From Sympetrum striolatum (Eukaryota; Arthropoda; Insecta; Odonata; Libellulidae): 64,000 nt of DNA. Each line of letters begins with the position of its first letter. The first letter of the stretch is position 1. The translations under genes and the position numbers were made by a program. The notes under the pieces were generated by a model. The model did not search any database, was not told where the DNA came from, and worked only from the letters and a program-made list of their open reading frames with translations. The stretch is from positions 36,822,216-36,886,215 of the forward strand of contig OX388352.1 of assembly GCA_947579665.1 (NCBI GenBank). Reading direction: 5' to 3'. This document shows positions 10,846 through 23,589 of the stretch, piece after piece.

Positions 10846-13800
10846 TGGAAGTGAATTTGGGTGCCAATGCACCAGGCGTTCAAATCCATGCTGGTAAATT
10901 AATATATCGGTTTCACTGAGGAAATGAGTATTAAAATTTTGGCTCCCATTGGGTTTTTTTAATTTCGTGTGATCAATCGATGGAAAATACATGAAGGTGG
11001 AGCAACTGTAGACCCACATCATAAGCATGGATTGGATTATAAATAACATGATAGTTCTACCACTTGCATGCGGTTTTATGATACAGTTTGATTATGTGAA
11101 TCACATATGAAAAGACAAAGGTCCAAATTTCACAAGTATAGGAACTTATGAAACAAAATTCTTATCTGGTAAACATGTGATTATTTTCAATCTTTACTGT
11201 TCAATCACCTTATACAATTATCACTTCCGGTTTATTTCCATGTTAAAAGAACGAAATCCGTGTATTTCCGTTGAAAAACATTCTTAAGAGATTTTAATGC
11301 CTTTTAGGTCTATTTGATTGTCCACTTAGGTCAGGATTCTTACTTGGGACAACTGATCACTAAGAATAAGGATTAGCATCTTTGGGTTTTTCTTTGTAAT
11401 TCCCTCTTTCTTTCTATTTCCCTCTCTCCTTGTATGTAAAGCTGAGGGCATAAAAACTTACTGTAGATTAACATGAGATCAAGCATAAAATTGGTTAATA
11501 CTGACTCTTCTAGTACAATAAACAGTACATTATTCATACCAAGTATATTTGAATTGGTGAGAATTATTGTTACACTGGCTTCAAGAGAACAACTCAAAAG
11601 AGCTTAAATTCTTGATATTGATCTGTGTATCTTACTAACAGTAAATGTCAGTAAAAATTGTTCAGTCGTCGGTTATTGTCGACGAAATGAAAACCTCTGG
11701 TGGTAAGAAGGCAATGTGTATGCTATCGCTAGTTAACGTCGACAAATGCGTATTTAGCGATGGAAACAAATACCACATCTTTAATACATCGCTCTACTTC
11801 TGTGATAAGGACATTCAATTATTGCGGTATTTAGACTGAGTTTAGCTTAACTTTATTAGACAGAAAAAGTCCTCGCTGAGTGCCACAAGTATCATGAGAG
11901 CAGGGCCACGCAGGATGCAAACGAATCACTACACTTCACGCTCATATACTGATAAATCAGTCACATGTGTTTACCTGAAAAAGTGCGAGAGCACGCTCGA
12001 TTTGGACACTGCCTAGCAAGTATATTCTCCGCGGAAAATTCTAAGCCTTACGCGGTAAACTAAATTCTAAGGGAGAGGAATAATGCAATTTCAGGGCAAA
12101 TACATAGCAGTGTACGTTTTTGAAGGAAGATAGTTGTAGAGCTAGAAGATAGCCTGGTATCATGAATTATTCGAGTCAAGTTATTTCTCTAATTTGTGCC
12201 GTTCATCTAACATCGTAAAAAGGAAGCTATAATTAATATTTTCAACTTTCATTGTACTACATTTATTAAAAAAATCGGTCTTCTTACTTCAGTGTGTATT
12301 TCGGAAAATTCAGCTCATGTGTATTTAATTTTAAAATTAAAATATAAAAAGGAAACAAATATTCATTTATTTATTAATTTCTTAGCAAAAATATTAAATA
12401 AAAATAGCATAATGTATTATATTATTCCGTTATTTTTAACGTTAATATTCTTTCAATATTTTATTTCCTTGTATTTAGTTTATAAATATTTCTCTTTTAC
12501 TGAAACTAATATCCCTGGAACCAATCATGTGTTTTTTCTCACATACATGGAAATTAGGATGGGACTGATTTTTCAATACACTTAACGAGATTTGATTTTC
12601 ATACTATGTGATAAATCGTATTTTATGTATAATATGTTATCGTAAGCGTGTATTATTCTTCTTATTCACGTTTCAATTGGTCAAGCTTGAGGATGGAGAA
12701 GGCGTTAGAGGTTAGGTGACCGAGGTAAAGAAAAAGGGGTGCGGCGGAAGGGAGGAAAAGTGGGTGGAAGAAAATGGGGTTCGAAGGATTGAGGGATAAC
12801 TTGGACAACCGAGAAAGTACCGCGAAAGAGCAAAAGAAACGATGTTACGAGAAATAGGCTCCGAGTTATGACCTGAGCTATTGTCCAGAAGGGAAAGGGA
12901 CGGAGTTTGGGTTAGCGAGAAGGGTCGAAGAACGGATGTTGGGAGAGATGGGAGCAACGTTATAGCCGTTATAGCTCTCTGGAACATTCAAAGAAGGTGG
13001 GACCGGATGCACATCCTGGCGTCGAGGATAGGATCGGCAGAAGAAGACGTGAGGATGGGTTGGACAAGGGGTTCCGCGGATGAGCGGATGGGAAACACTC
13101 TTTTTAGATGGCTTCAACATCCGCAAAACCTCTTTTCTTGCTAAGTTTTATCCTTTCTCTCATATTAACCTTCAAGTCACGTGGAGAGTATTATACCCAC
13201 AGCAGTACTATTTAGCGGAATGCACTTATAAAACCAGAGGAGAAAATTGAGGATCATTCAATGTCTTCTTGACATTTAGCTATTATCTCCAGTAAAATTT
13301 CTCAAATGAGTAAACAACGGTGTAAGGGTATATCAGTTTGCAATCATAAACTTTTAACTGCAAAGAATTTCCACGATTCTCACTCTTACGTCATCACCGC
13401 TTTTAATGTCTGTATTCTAGAAACCCTTGTGTTTTTCTTTCCATTGGAATCGTAAGAAATTTGACTGTTTATTCCTAAAAGAAGAATACCAAAAGAAAAA
13501 GAAATAACACATTGGAAATAGTATCGAAAAATCAGAAGAGGGTAAAAGTCGGATCAAAAATGACTCAACCGTTGTTCTCCACCGTTTGAACGTAATTGCA
13601 AATCGAAAAATATCGCTAAAAATCTCCACAAATTAACTAGGGGACAATAACAATATACTTAATATGCTTATCACCTTGCTATTACCTCAGTTGGGATATT
13701 AATTTCCAAGGAGAATAGATGGAAGACTATAACCTCCTCTATCATCTCTTCCCTTACAAATTCTCACACATCTTTTCTGTTAAACCTGTCCTTTTTCATC

Positions 13801-14823
13801 AAATGGTTCTTATAATCTCGTATACTTCTCTCATGTTTGTCAATACTTTAAAAACTTGACTTGAAAATGAAATTCAGGAGATTTAAATAAATTTGTTTTT
13901 AAAAGATATCCAGTATCAAACTTATTGCGGTTTTTTCCAAACTTTTATCCCGGATAGATTGATATTTGGGAGTGAAAAATATTTCCTTATGTTCATTTGT
14001 TATGTAGGAGAGTCTGTCAGTTCCATTATCCCAGCAGAATTTTAATTGTTATTTCATTCTAATAGAGGAAGAATGCTCGTCTTACTTAAAATTTCAAAGT
14101 AAAATAAGGTTATAGCTTCATCTTCTCACACGTCTGCACTATTTTTATTTATCGTGCCATCTATCATTTAGCATAACAGTTACTACGTAAAGAAGAAAGA
14201 ATAGATACAACTATAAAATCAATTTACTTTTAAAATTAAAGGTACGGTTTTAGGTTGAAGATTTAAAAACTTTCAAAAAAGCCCTTAGTACGAAAAAGCA
14301 CGAAACGTTTCAAAACTTTGGAAATTTTTGGGATGAAAAGAAAAATAATGCTTTGGTTGTATCGTGACATTGTATTGTAATGAAATACTGAGCATTGGTT
14401 TTATCTATAATGACTTCTATTTACATGTTAGCAGATAATAAAGGTGAAACGATTGAAAGTGGAATGATCCCAGGGTTTTCGCAGCGGACAGCTCTCTTTT
14501 ATACTTTCCGGCGCACAAGAAATGTTTACCATTACCTTCTCACCAATAAATCACCTAATTAAATTGTATCACAGAGCAGAAAACAAAAGGCAGAAATTCC
14601 ATGTTATATAGAATGCTATCCATACTTATTATAGAGTCATCAGTCGTTCAACTGCATATGATTTCCACCTATTTATCTAATGAAATCAGACAAACGCTTC
14701 GACCTGCCAACCTTATAGAGAAACGTCATCATCGATGAAATTACGTATTTCACCACCATCTTGGGTTTGATCAGACATTGCATTTCCTGAAAGAGGTTAC
14801 ATGGAAACCCCTCTTTGAAAATT
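10846..14823. other. No recognised gene between opposite-facing terminal repeats
   Basis: The outer ends of copies C and D face this 4-kb interval, so it may be older host DNA between two insertions. It contains a 64-codon frame (11,645-11,839) with no known motif and a purine-rich, more G+C-rich patch at about 12,680-13,130. The overlapping open frames in that patch (82-91 codons on both strands) look compositional rather than coding. Confidence 0.35.
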
Positions 14824-15215
14824 ATCAGAGAAAGTGGCCCAAATTCATAATGTTGAGCGGCAAGTATAGAACGTAAGGGGTATATCGGTAGGGGAATTGT
14901 TACATTCTCCAGTGGTTCAAGTGAGCACGTGGCTAAGTCGCGGTAGAAATATATGTCAAATGGTGATTCAAGTGGTATTCACCTGCTGCACACCGACGCT
15001 CTCCTGATACCTAACCCATAGGTTCGTGACTATTCGACACAATTCCCAACTATTCGTCAATGTTCGCAACTCTTCGTAACTTGCTATCGATTTACTGTGA
15101 GACGCGATAGTTGTTTTGTGCCACCTTTCAACAATTGTGTGCACCTCGTCTCTCATTGCAGCGCAAACATTTCAATTTCTCTCGAAAACGGATTTCATTT
15201 TAAGAAAAAGGAAAA
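14824..15215 (+). repeat. Terminal-repeat family, copy D (diverged)
   Basis: Colinear with the reverse complement of copy C: gaaagtgg at the outer end, then ccagtggttcaagtgagc, ctctcctgatacctaaccca, tgctatcgatttactgtgag, and a weakening match to about 15,215. Part of the centre is replaced or diverged (about 14,935-14,975). It is oriented as the left end of an element extending to the right. I found no matching right end before the window stops. Confidence 0.65.
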
Positions 15216-17335
15216 ATATAAGGAATTCCGGGCGAAATGCACCACCGGGAGATATGCCTCAGTCGTAGTATTTTGGAGGAAAATTACAAAATTGCTCTAC
15301 TGATGGTGTTCATCAGTTTGTTGGAAGGCACCTGTCTATCTGCAAGAGTTTCACGGCGATTAATTATTTTACGCAGTTTTATAACATAATTTCAAATTGG
15401 TACTGTTTTTTTCCGTCCTGTTATAAGATAGGGTATAATGTTTCTGGTTGGCACAATTTAAAAAGTTTGTATATTTTTAATCAAAGGGCGAAAACTTGTA
15501 GCTATAGGTTTATCTAATATCCACATGCAGAGACTGACCCTCTTGATTAAAGTGTAGCCCCATTGGCTGTAAGGGCATCTCTCCCGTACCGAAAGGAGAA
15601 ACGCCCCACCTCTTCTCGGGATAGATGCCACAGTGCTATCTTTAAGTATATGTGCCTTATTAGTATAAATTTAACTTTAAGATGATACTGATTAATGCTT
15701 TTTTCAAGAAAACGTTTGTAATCTACATTTTAATTTCAATTCAAATTTAATTCCACGGTCGAATGCATTTTATGCACGATCAAAAAATGAGGTATTGCTT
15801 AGTAAGCACTAGGGTGGAGCGTTTTGCCATTCTTTCTGATCGAAATGTATTACCCGGCAAAAGTAGCCCTCCCACATGGGCATTGCAAATATAATTATTT
15901 TTTCGAAATCAAAAGATATCTTCTGTGAGAATTTTCTCCTCAAAGTTTCGAAATTTCGAAAAACATCAAAATCGTCATATTATTTTTTCGGTTAAAACGA
16001 CAATATTTTGTGTATAATCTAGCTCCCATTCATACCAATTGAAAATTTCATTATAATTTGAAATGGATATTGTTCTCTAAATGTACTACAATTTTTGGCT
16101 GAATGTTTGCAAAGGGAACATCTAAATAGGTTTTAAATTTAACTAAAATCTTAAGTTATATCCTAATTTCAGGTTAAATTTAACAATTTTGTTATATAAC
16201 AAGTGCTTCACAGATTAAATTCAGTTTAAGCTAATGGAATATCCCTCCCACAGAGGTGGGGAGTCTCACCGGAACAATTGGGAGTGTCCGGGTGAGATGG
16301 CCATATGCATGGATGCAGAAAAAGTTTAATATTTTGGGTGAAAATGTTTTTAAAGAAAAGTTGTTAATTTTCTGATAATAAACAATAAATGTTGTATTTA
16401 ATCGCGCAGATTCACAATATTTGTATCACATAAGTCATTGTTATGAAGTATTTTCCTTAGGTGGGGCATCTCTACCGGAATTACCATACCTACAAAAAGC
16501 TGCTTATCGGAGCTTTCTGATAAGTATATAATATATTAAATATGCATCAAAGTTAAATGCTTTCTAACTGTTTAGCTATAGGATTAGAGCAAAAATTTAA
16601 ATTTAAATTTCCTTTTTACGCCCTGTTTAGGTCTGACGTCTTTATTTACGCAATTTTCATATACATGTTCCACTAATGTATATGGAGAAGATGTTTTAAC
16701 TGAACCCTGTGTTTGTAATGTAACTGACAGGAGTATAATGCAAAAGATACCTCAGTCCATCACATCAGATCCATTTTCTTCTTGGAGTTACTTTACTTCT
16801 TGTCACAGATGCTTATTATAAAAACGATTGTTTTGCTATGTAATGGAAATGAGGGTTCAGGATTACTAGCCGAGATTAACAGATGAATAATTTTCTTATT
16901 AGATGTTCTGCTCTATGCACTGACCTTTACTCAATTTTTCTCTTATATTTTAGTAAAAAATGTAAAACTATCACGTTCAATAGTGATTTAAGTGTGGTTA
17001 TCTCCGGAGGATCGCAAGACTAATGTTACTATGATTGATGAACCAGAAATTACTGAATTTCTATAATTTTCATTGACGTTAAATCAGTGATCAAGGGAAA
17101 TTCGTATGGAAGTTAATGCTAACACGGTTTCAAGTAGGTAACGTTCTCCAAATTTGTGGTTGGAATAAGATATTATACTAACCCGCATAATGGTTAATAC
17201 AGAGCCGATACCCACCAGGGTATTTATAGTATGGAGACGATCCAGGTACCATTACTTTAAATTTATTGCATCTTGGTTTATTCCTTCTTAATTTATATAA
17301 TTTACATATCTTTCCTTTCAATTTGGAACTAGAAT
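15216..17335. other. No recognised gene; three short GC-richer motifs
   Basis: AT-rich. Three islands near 15,570-15,625, 16,245-16,305 and 16,460-16,485 contain related words around 'ggtggggcatctc-accg' in either orientation, which could be relics of one short dispersed repeat. No open frame of note. Confidence 0.3.
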
Positions 17336-17395
17336 AATTTTCAAACTAAAGTAGCCTCAGGGCATCGAAATGAGGTAATTTTAGTTTGAAAATTG
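17336..17395. other. 60-nt hairpin, pre-miRNA-like or MITE relic
   Basis: aattttcaaactaaagtagc on the left pairs with the inverse of taattttagtttgaaaatt on the right through a stem of about 24 bp with few mismatches, around a loop of about 11 nt (gggcatcgaaa). Size and shape suit a small-RNA precursor or a collapsed inverted-repeat element. The sequence alone cannot decide between them. Confidence 0.45.
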
Positions 17396-20171
17396 GGTAA
17401 GATGAATTGTAACAGTTTGCATCCTCAATTTAAAGTAACCAAGTTATTGTGTTTCTAGTTTTTCTGATGGTATAAGACTGAATTGTATGTAATAATGCTT
17501 AATTAAGAATATTTACTGTAATAAGTTATTGACTAGGAAAAGATACCTTTTAGGGAAAAATATATTCTTGTAACTAAAATTGGTACATACATGAATATCT
17601 TCAATGTTTAAGGCAACTTAGAAACAAGTTGAAGTTCAACATTTACATGACACCTTTATGATAGAATTTAGATCTCTGCTGCACACTTTTCAATCAGGTC
17701 TAAAGTAATAATAGTAGGTATTGATTTGGGAAGTTCTTCAATAAATTTATTTCCTCTCATAAAACACGATTTGGAGTAGTAAGGGGACTTTTTGAAACTA
17801 GAAAAATATCCCAGCTATTCGGTTATGATCTGAATTCATTAGATCTAGGAGAGTAGTGACATGTGCATGAAAGATCATTTTCATGATCATAGGTTTATCT
17901 ATCAGAATCAAACCATTATTTTATTTCAGATTATATGTTCATGTTAATGCAAGCTTTCTAAATACATATTAGTCACCTCATGCCATTTTTAAAGAACATA
18001 TTCAAAATATGGAACATCTTTCTTTGAGATAATACACAAAAACTTGAAGAGGATAAAGCAAATATTAAAAACTACAAGCCAATTAGCTTAACATTCAATG
18101 TTTGTAAATTATGGTGATAATTACAGCATGATATTTTAGAAATTAATGAGAAGAGAGCAATTGGCTTAGCGAGCACCAGCACAGTTTTAGTAAATATCAC
18201 TTATATAAAATTCAATTTCTTGGACTATATCAGGATGTAGTTGATGTGGTAGGTGATAGGATATGATAGATGTTTTCAGGGAGTTCAGGAAAATATACAG
18301 TTATATTTTTATTAGGAAAACGATATGAATGCCTATGATGTGATTTTTTAAGCTTCTGATTTTCAACTTCAAAATAAAAGCCTTTTAATAATCTTTTCCT
18401 TTTCCTTTTAAAATAATTATGTTTTAAATTAAACTGCCTGAAAAGTTTCTCCTTGCTCTATTCCTAATTGGAAATGTGTTTTCTCTTCTATTCAATTTGT
18501 TGTAAAAGGTAACATTTCGCAGTTGAAAAGTAGGGTAGATGGATCTTAAAATGTGATTATGTTTATTAATGAGGAAGTTTTTACTGATATTGACCAATAG
18601 TCTAGATCATTGTCATTCAGGAAAACAATTATTTTTTACTAATTTTTAAGATATTTTCCTCTGATTCATCTTCAACGATCATCAAGATTAATAAACATAT
18701 ATGAAAATCAAGTTGATGTGTGAGGCTCAAGAGTTGACTTAGAAAGGTTGTCCCTTGAGTACTAAATAACTTTAAAATACTGGCAATTTTTATTTACTAA
18801 CCCATATTTGCTTCAGTTAACATGTAATTAATTTCAGATGGTGATGTGTTTCACAAAAAATAATTTAATGAAGGTCCATTGAAAGAAATTTCAAAAATTT
18901 AGCATGAGAAAAATCAGTCTCAATGTTACTCCATTTACACCTGCTGATGGCGAATCAGTAGTCTCCGAAGCAGTTTCACACCATCTCCATGAATCTCACA
19001 TTCTAGCATTAAAAAAATAATGTCATGATCTATCTATTTTCTGATTTGTGACTGCTGATTCTGTTTTTTCTTCAACTATGCACATTCTCCTTGAAAAAAA
19101 AACTTTGTTGATGCTGATAACTAATTGGGAAGCAGTAGATAGTATAATTAATATCAGTCAACTTCTTTAATTTACAAAATGTTTGGGACTGCTAAGAAAA
19201 TATCCAAGTTATGACTGTGAGGTATTAAGAAGGTATTCCTTCTGGCACTTTTTTTGGAAGTTTTATCACTGAATAATTCTTTGGCAATCAAAAATTAGTC
19301 AGTATCTTGTAACAGTATAATTATGATGAGTAAACATATAAATTTCACATGGAATAGATTTCTTATATTGGTAAGTATTATCTCCTGAAAGTGGGTTGTT
19401 ATGCTCTAATAAATGTATTATTATACTGATCTAAATATTTTACTTATTTTCAGCAAAAAACAGAACTGTGCACTGACATGATATGTATGAGATGGAGCTA
19501 ATCAGCTTCAAGGTCACTTACACCCTTTAAGTATATTTTGCTCAAATAATTAAGACATGGTCCATTAACTTTTGTCATCCAATTTTACATAAAATGCATG
19601 CAGACTTTAAGAAAATACTTTAATATAGTAAACCAACAATATGTGTAAAATTAGAATATGCTTTGATTGTAATAAAAGTAGTAGACGGGGTACGGTTGTC
19701 TCTGAATTGGAATAGGCTTTGATTTTACTCCCAGCCATATTGCAACCAGAAATATAGGAACTGGTTCAAACCAATTAAGTAAGAATGGGTTAAAGTCTCA
19801 TGATTGAAAGGCAGATTGCCCCATGAATTATTATAAAGTGTAAAAGTGAGTTCTACTCAAAGGACGGCATCCAAGTTTGTAGAATATTTGAATGTGACAG
19901 TATAGAAACACAGGCACAGATTACATCGAAAGAGTACCCTATCAAACCTTAAATAAGTATGTAGTCAGTGTACATGATATAAAACAATAACAAAATTTAG
20001 TCTGCTCATGGTGGCATTGTGTACAACATAGTAAAACTTGAAATAAGTAAGGCAGCTTTCATCCAATTCTGGTTCAAATTATCTACCTCTTGCGGCAGAA
20101 GGCTGAAACTTTTTAAAGTCCATCTGGAAGTAAATTCACAAACCTGTAGGTGAGGCTACAAGAAGGGGGAT
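17396..20171. other. AT-rich stretch with no recognised gene
   Basis: Stops are frequent in all frames. No family motifs, tandem repeats or long inverted repeats were noticed. Confidence 0.35.
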
Positions 20172-20605
20172 TTACTCCAATGAGGAAGGCTTAGAGGGAG
20201 TTGCAGGGGTAGGGGGAGAGTGCAGGATTAATATTCCAGGACACAAGGATTTTTGTTTTTTAGTGAAGAGTTTGTCAAGTAATTGGGGGTTACAAATATT
20301 ATTAGTTGCTATCTGAATCATTATCGAGATCTCTTTGTTGAAGTTGGTGGTCTTGGAGGTATGAATGGCTCTATGGATTATAAAAATGATCACAACTAAC
20401 TTGTGGGAAAAGGAGTGGGAGGAGTGAGAAGGGATTGTGAGGTTGGTGTTGGTGGGTTTTCTGTAGATGGAAATTAATGGTTTGCCATCTATTAGGGTAA
20501 TCATGGGATCAAGGAAATAGAGAGTGGCTTGAGAATCGGGTTCCACAGTGAAGGAAAGGGGAAGATAGAGGGTGTTAAGATGGGAGAGGAATTGATGTAT
20601 CTCTG
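20172..20605 (-). pseudogene. Penelope-like element (PLE) reverse transcriptase, C-terminal part
   Basis: The minus strand carries a 124-codon open frame preceded by a few more in-frame codons. It reads FLDPMITLIDGKPLISIYRK, then PTNTNLT, SHSSHSFSHKL and KEISIMIQIA. This follows the conserved PLE sequence after the catalytic palm: an FLDL-type strand, a xYRKPTxTD motif, an N/S-H-P-H-type segment followed by K, and an I-x-x-I-A-x-N-N-G-type helix. The G of that helix is lost here (NNICNP). PLEs encode a reverse transcriptase joined to a GIY-YIG endonuclease; only the part downstream of the palm is left, without endonuclease. It is a 5'-truncated, 3'-damaged relic. Confidence 0.75.
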
Positions 20606-22110
20606 GAAGTTACTAATTGATTGATTTTTCATTTAGTATAGCTCCCTCACAAAAAGTCGAGTTTGAAAATATTAAGATGCCTTTAGATATTCAACTATGG
20701 ACCCTTTTAATATATAAAAGTAGGAATCAACCAAAGCAGTGTCAAGCCAGCTTATTACTCATCATAAGACTTACATATAAGTAGCTAAAAATCTTGCTCT
20801 ACGCCCTATGATTATTTGATATGTAAGTTTTACATTACATGAAACTGGTTTGTAACTGGATACTAACTTAAAATGGGATGATTGATACAGGCTAATATAC
20901 ATTCATTGCTATTCTAAATGCTTGGAGATTTAAAAAATTACTGTTCTTTGCTTGGCTTTCCATTGAGAGAAATGGCACAGCCAGGCCACATTCATTATGG
21001 GTGATTTGTGGTTTGTGTAGTAACTTTAACACAGCCACATTTTTCTTCTTCTGACTACTCTGACCACAAGATTAATACAGGTAGCTTTCCAATTTCTTCA
21101 AAATGCTAAGTCAATATTATGACCCCCATTTGGCATTGCATTTAAGACCAGTTTTGCTGTCTGAGGTCAACTAGAAAGTTTTAAGAAACTTTAAATTCTA
21201 AATTACCAAAACAGAAGGAAATTGATTGAAGATGTTAAATTTAAATTGGCTTATGATAATGAAGACAATTAATATAAGACAATTTAAAACTGCTTGAAAT
21301 AACTTCTTTAACAAGAAGCATTTCATAAAAATAGGCTTAGCAGTGATAATGAATCATATCCTTTTGAGTATAACTACATTATAAGTATAATGTAACATCA
21401 ATGAATAGGCCCCAAATTTTTTTAACTGAAAAGTTTCAAGAGCATGATGGAAAGTGTTTTTGGGAAATCTTCTTGAGAAATATTGCTATTTTATAAAAAT
21501 GTGACATGATCAAAACAAACTCATCCAGTTCACAGTAGGGATTTTCTAGAAATATTTTTATATTAATTTTCAAGATGTATTCTATTTCCTTATATCAAGA
21601 TGAAATGATTATTCGAAAAATCAGAAAGTTACATTAGAAGGAAGACTGTAATTGACAGTATCTTAAGAAATGCTCTTCTTTTACATTATATTACAATTTT
21701 TCCAAATTTTATGTCTGAGATTAATTTTTTGATATAAAGCAATTTATTTTGCATCTATTTAAAAAATGCTTTACATCAGTAGAGCATTGGTATTACGGTG
21801 TGAGATCTCCTTTGAAGGCTGTCTCATTGGGGGGCAGCTCATAAAAGAAGTACAGCGTTTCATAAAAAAATAACAGCTAAAATAAATTCTTTATATTATG
21901 AATTAAAAGTCCGTTATAACGACAGCTAACAAAAATCGGAAAAGTACTCGTTATAACGCGTATTCGTTATAGCCAATTTCTAACACTAAATCTAACTAAG
22001 TCCGTCCTCTTGAATCCAAGAGCAGCGACCATGGCAGAATGGAACTGTAGGGTTTTTAATCCTTACGCGAATGCTTCATAATGCGTAAAAAAAGTACGAT
22101 CGCGTAAATA
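20606..22110. other. AT-rich stretch, no recognised gene
   Basis: Nothing coding was recognised. Near 21,910-21,975 the word cgttataacg recurs in several forms (gtccgttataacgacag, actcgttataacgcgtattc, gttatagcc), which could be part of a DNA-transposon end. Confidence 0.3.
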
Positions 22111-22184
22111 ATACCGTACTTACTCGAAAATAACGCGCACCCTTTTGGGTCTTTTTTTCCTAAAAAATCGGGGTGCGCGTTATT
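22111..22184. mobile_element. DNA-transposon terminus with GCGCACCC inverted repeat
   Basis: aataacgcgcaccc (22,129-22,142) and its exact inverse gggtgcgcgttatt (22,171-22,184) flank a 28-bp loop. The leader ataccgtacttactcgaaaa resembles the 'ataccgtatttactcgaa-ata-acgcaccc' ends that I know from pogo/Tigger-like fragments in many animal genomes. The family call is from memory. No transposase lies nearby, so this is a non-autonomous scrap. Confidence 0.5.
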
Positions 22185-22819
22185 AGAAATTATAAACAAT
22201 TCCAATGAGCAACAATTTATTATTTTCGTCGTCTTAATCTTCCAAAGAGATCTACAAGCGTCATTTAATCGAAATTCTACGATGAAAATTAAGATTTTTC
22301 ATTATTTCCTTTGAATGAGCTGGTGACACTTGGCAACGCAGCACATTCTCAGTTAGATTGGGGGGGGGGGGGTTAAATACCTGAGGGAAGATTCGGTTTG
22401 CTGTCTTATTATCAATTATTAACTCTTATTTTATTTTCAGGTGTAATCCAGTATTATACGCAGTAGGTCGTTATATATTTTCAAATAGTAAAAATGAGAG
22501 GAATAAAGTGCCGTCTCAAATTCAAGAAAGAGTTTTTTTTTGCGGACGTAGCGGAGAGCCAGCTTGCTTCATTCTGTGTGCGCGCTCTTAAGGTTAGTTG
22601 ATGAAAAATGAATTGAATGTTATCAAGTTACCAAGTACTTTAATCTTTTACGGTTAATTTTCATCCAGATACCAAAAAAAACATTGAGTTACATTAGCCA
22701 GACTATAGAGCATCTAAATAAACTCGAATTCAGAACATTAGCTGTCCTTAAAGGACATAATTACTTAAAAAACAAACTTGAGTACACGAATTTCTCAGTT
22801 AACTTACCGGCGAGATTTC
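22185..22819. other. No gene; G13 homopolymer
   Basis: A run of about 13 G lies at 22,360-22,372. Nothing else is supported. Confidence 0.4.
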
Positions 22820-23586
22820 CGAAAGCGGACCAAAGTAACGTGGTCTCCTACGTTCAATCCTGTAACGCTGCGCAGAACCCAAAACACTCTCTACCCCATC
22901 CTTTCTCTATTCTTCCCCCACTGGCCAGTCCTTTTCCGGCGGCAATTCTGGCACCGCGGACGGTTTACCCTCTCCTTAACGAGGAAGGAGACGATTAGCG
23001 CGCGGAGGCGCCGAGGGACGAACGATAAGACGCCCCCGGCCCCAGTTGTTGCTGCCTGAATGAGGTTACGTTCACCTCCGAATCCCTAGCCGATCCCAAA
23101 CCCGATTCACAGGATCAGAAGGGAACAGCACGGGGTCTCAAATAGGGTGTCCTCAAACCCCGAATCACAGCAGATGATTAAATATTACTAGAGGACCAAT
23201 GACCGCTCCAGTGACGGAGATTGGGGCCATGAGGCACCGAAAGGGTCACATTTCGGAGATCTACACGTAATTCTAATCTCCTTCACATACCTCCTTACCT
23301 CCTTTCCGACTTTCCATCTCACAAAGGTCTATTCTCTGAAAATACCCAAACTATTGAATTCCCTTCTGTCTGTCAACCCGTCTCCTGAACTGTTTTCTCC
23401 CATAAATTCACTTCTTTCCTCAACTAATTAATTTTCTGAGTTTTTCTACTTGCCCCTCCTTGTCGTTGTTTGTTATTTTTTGTTGCTTATTATATTATTG
23501 TTTCTTTATAAATATAATTGTTTCTTACGATTCAATGTAATGGGTCAAATTGACTCTTTTTGAATCTAATGAAATAAATAAATAAA
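22820..23586 (+). mobile_element. Possible retroelement 3' end with AAAT-type tail
   Basis: A distinctly G+C-richer block (about 22,820-23,260) gives way to a pyrimidine-rich stretch and ends in gaaataaataaataaatg, a short (AAAT)n tail of the kind that closes many LINE and SINE 3' untranslated regions. Two overlapping frames in the GC-rich part (22,684-22,998 and 22,778-23,059) show no domain. I infer a non-coding retroelement 3' part; the family is unknown. Confidence 0.4.
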
Positions 23587-23589
23587 TGC

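Noticed and set aside
12712..13144. Cluster of overlapping 82-91 codon frames on both strands
   Set aside because: Purine-rich strand composition removes stops on both strands; no motif, no splice pattern, no conserved partner.
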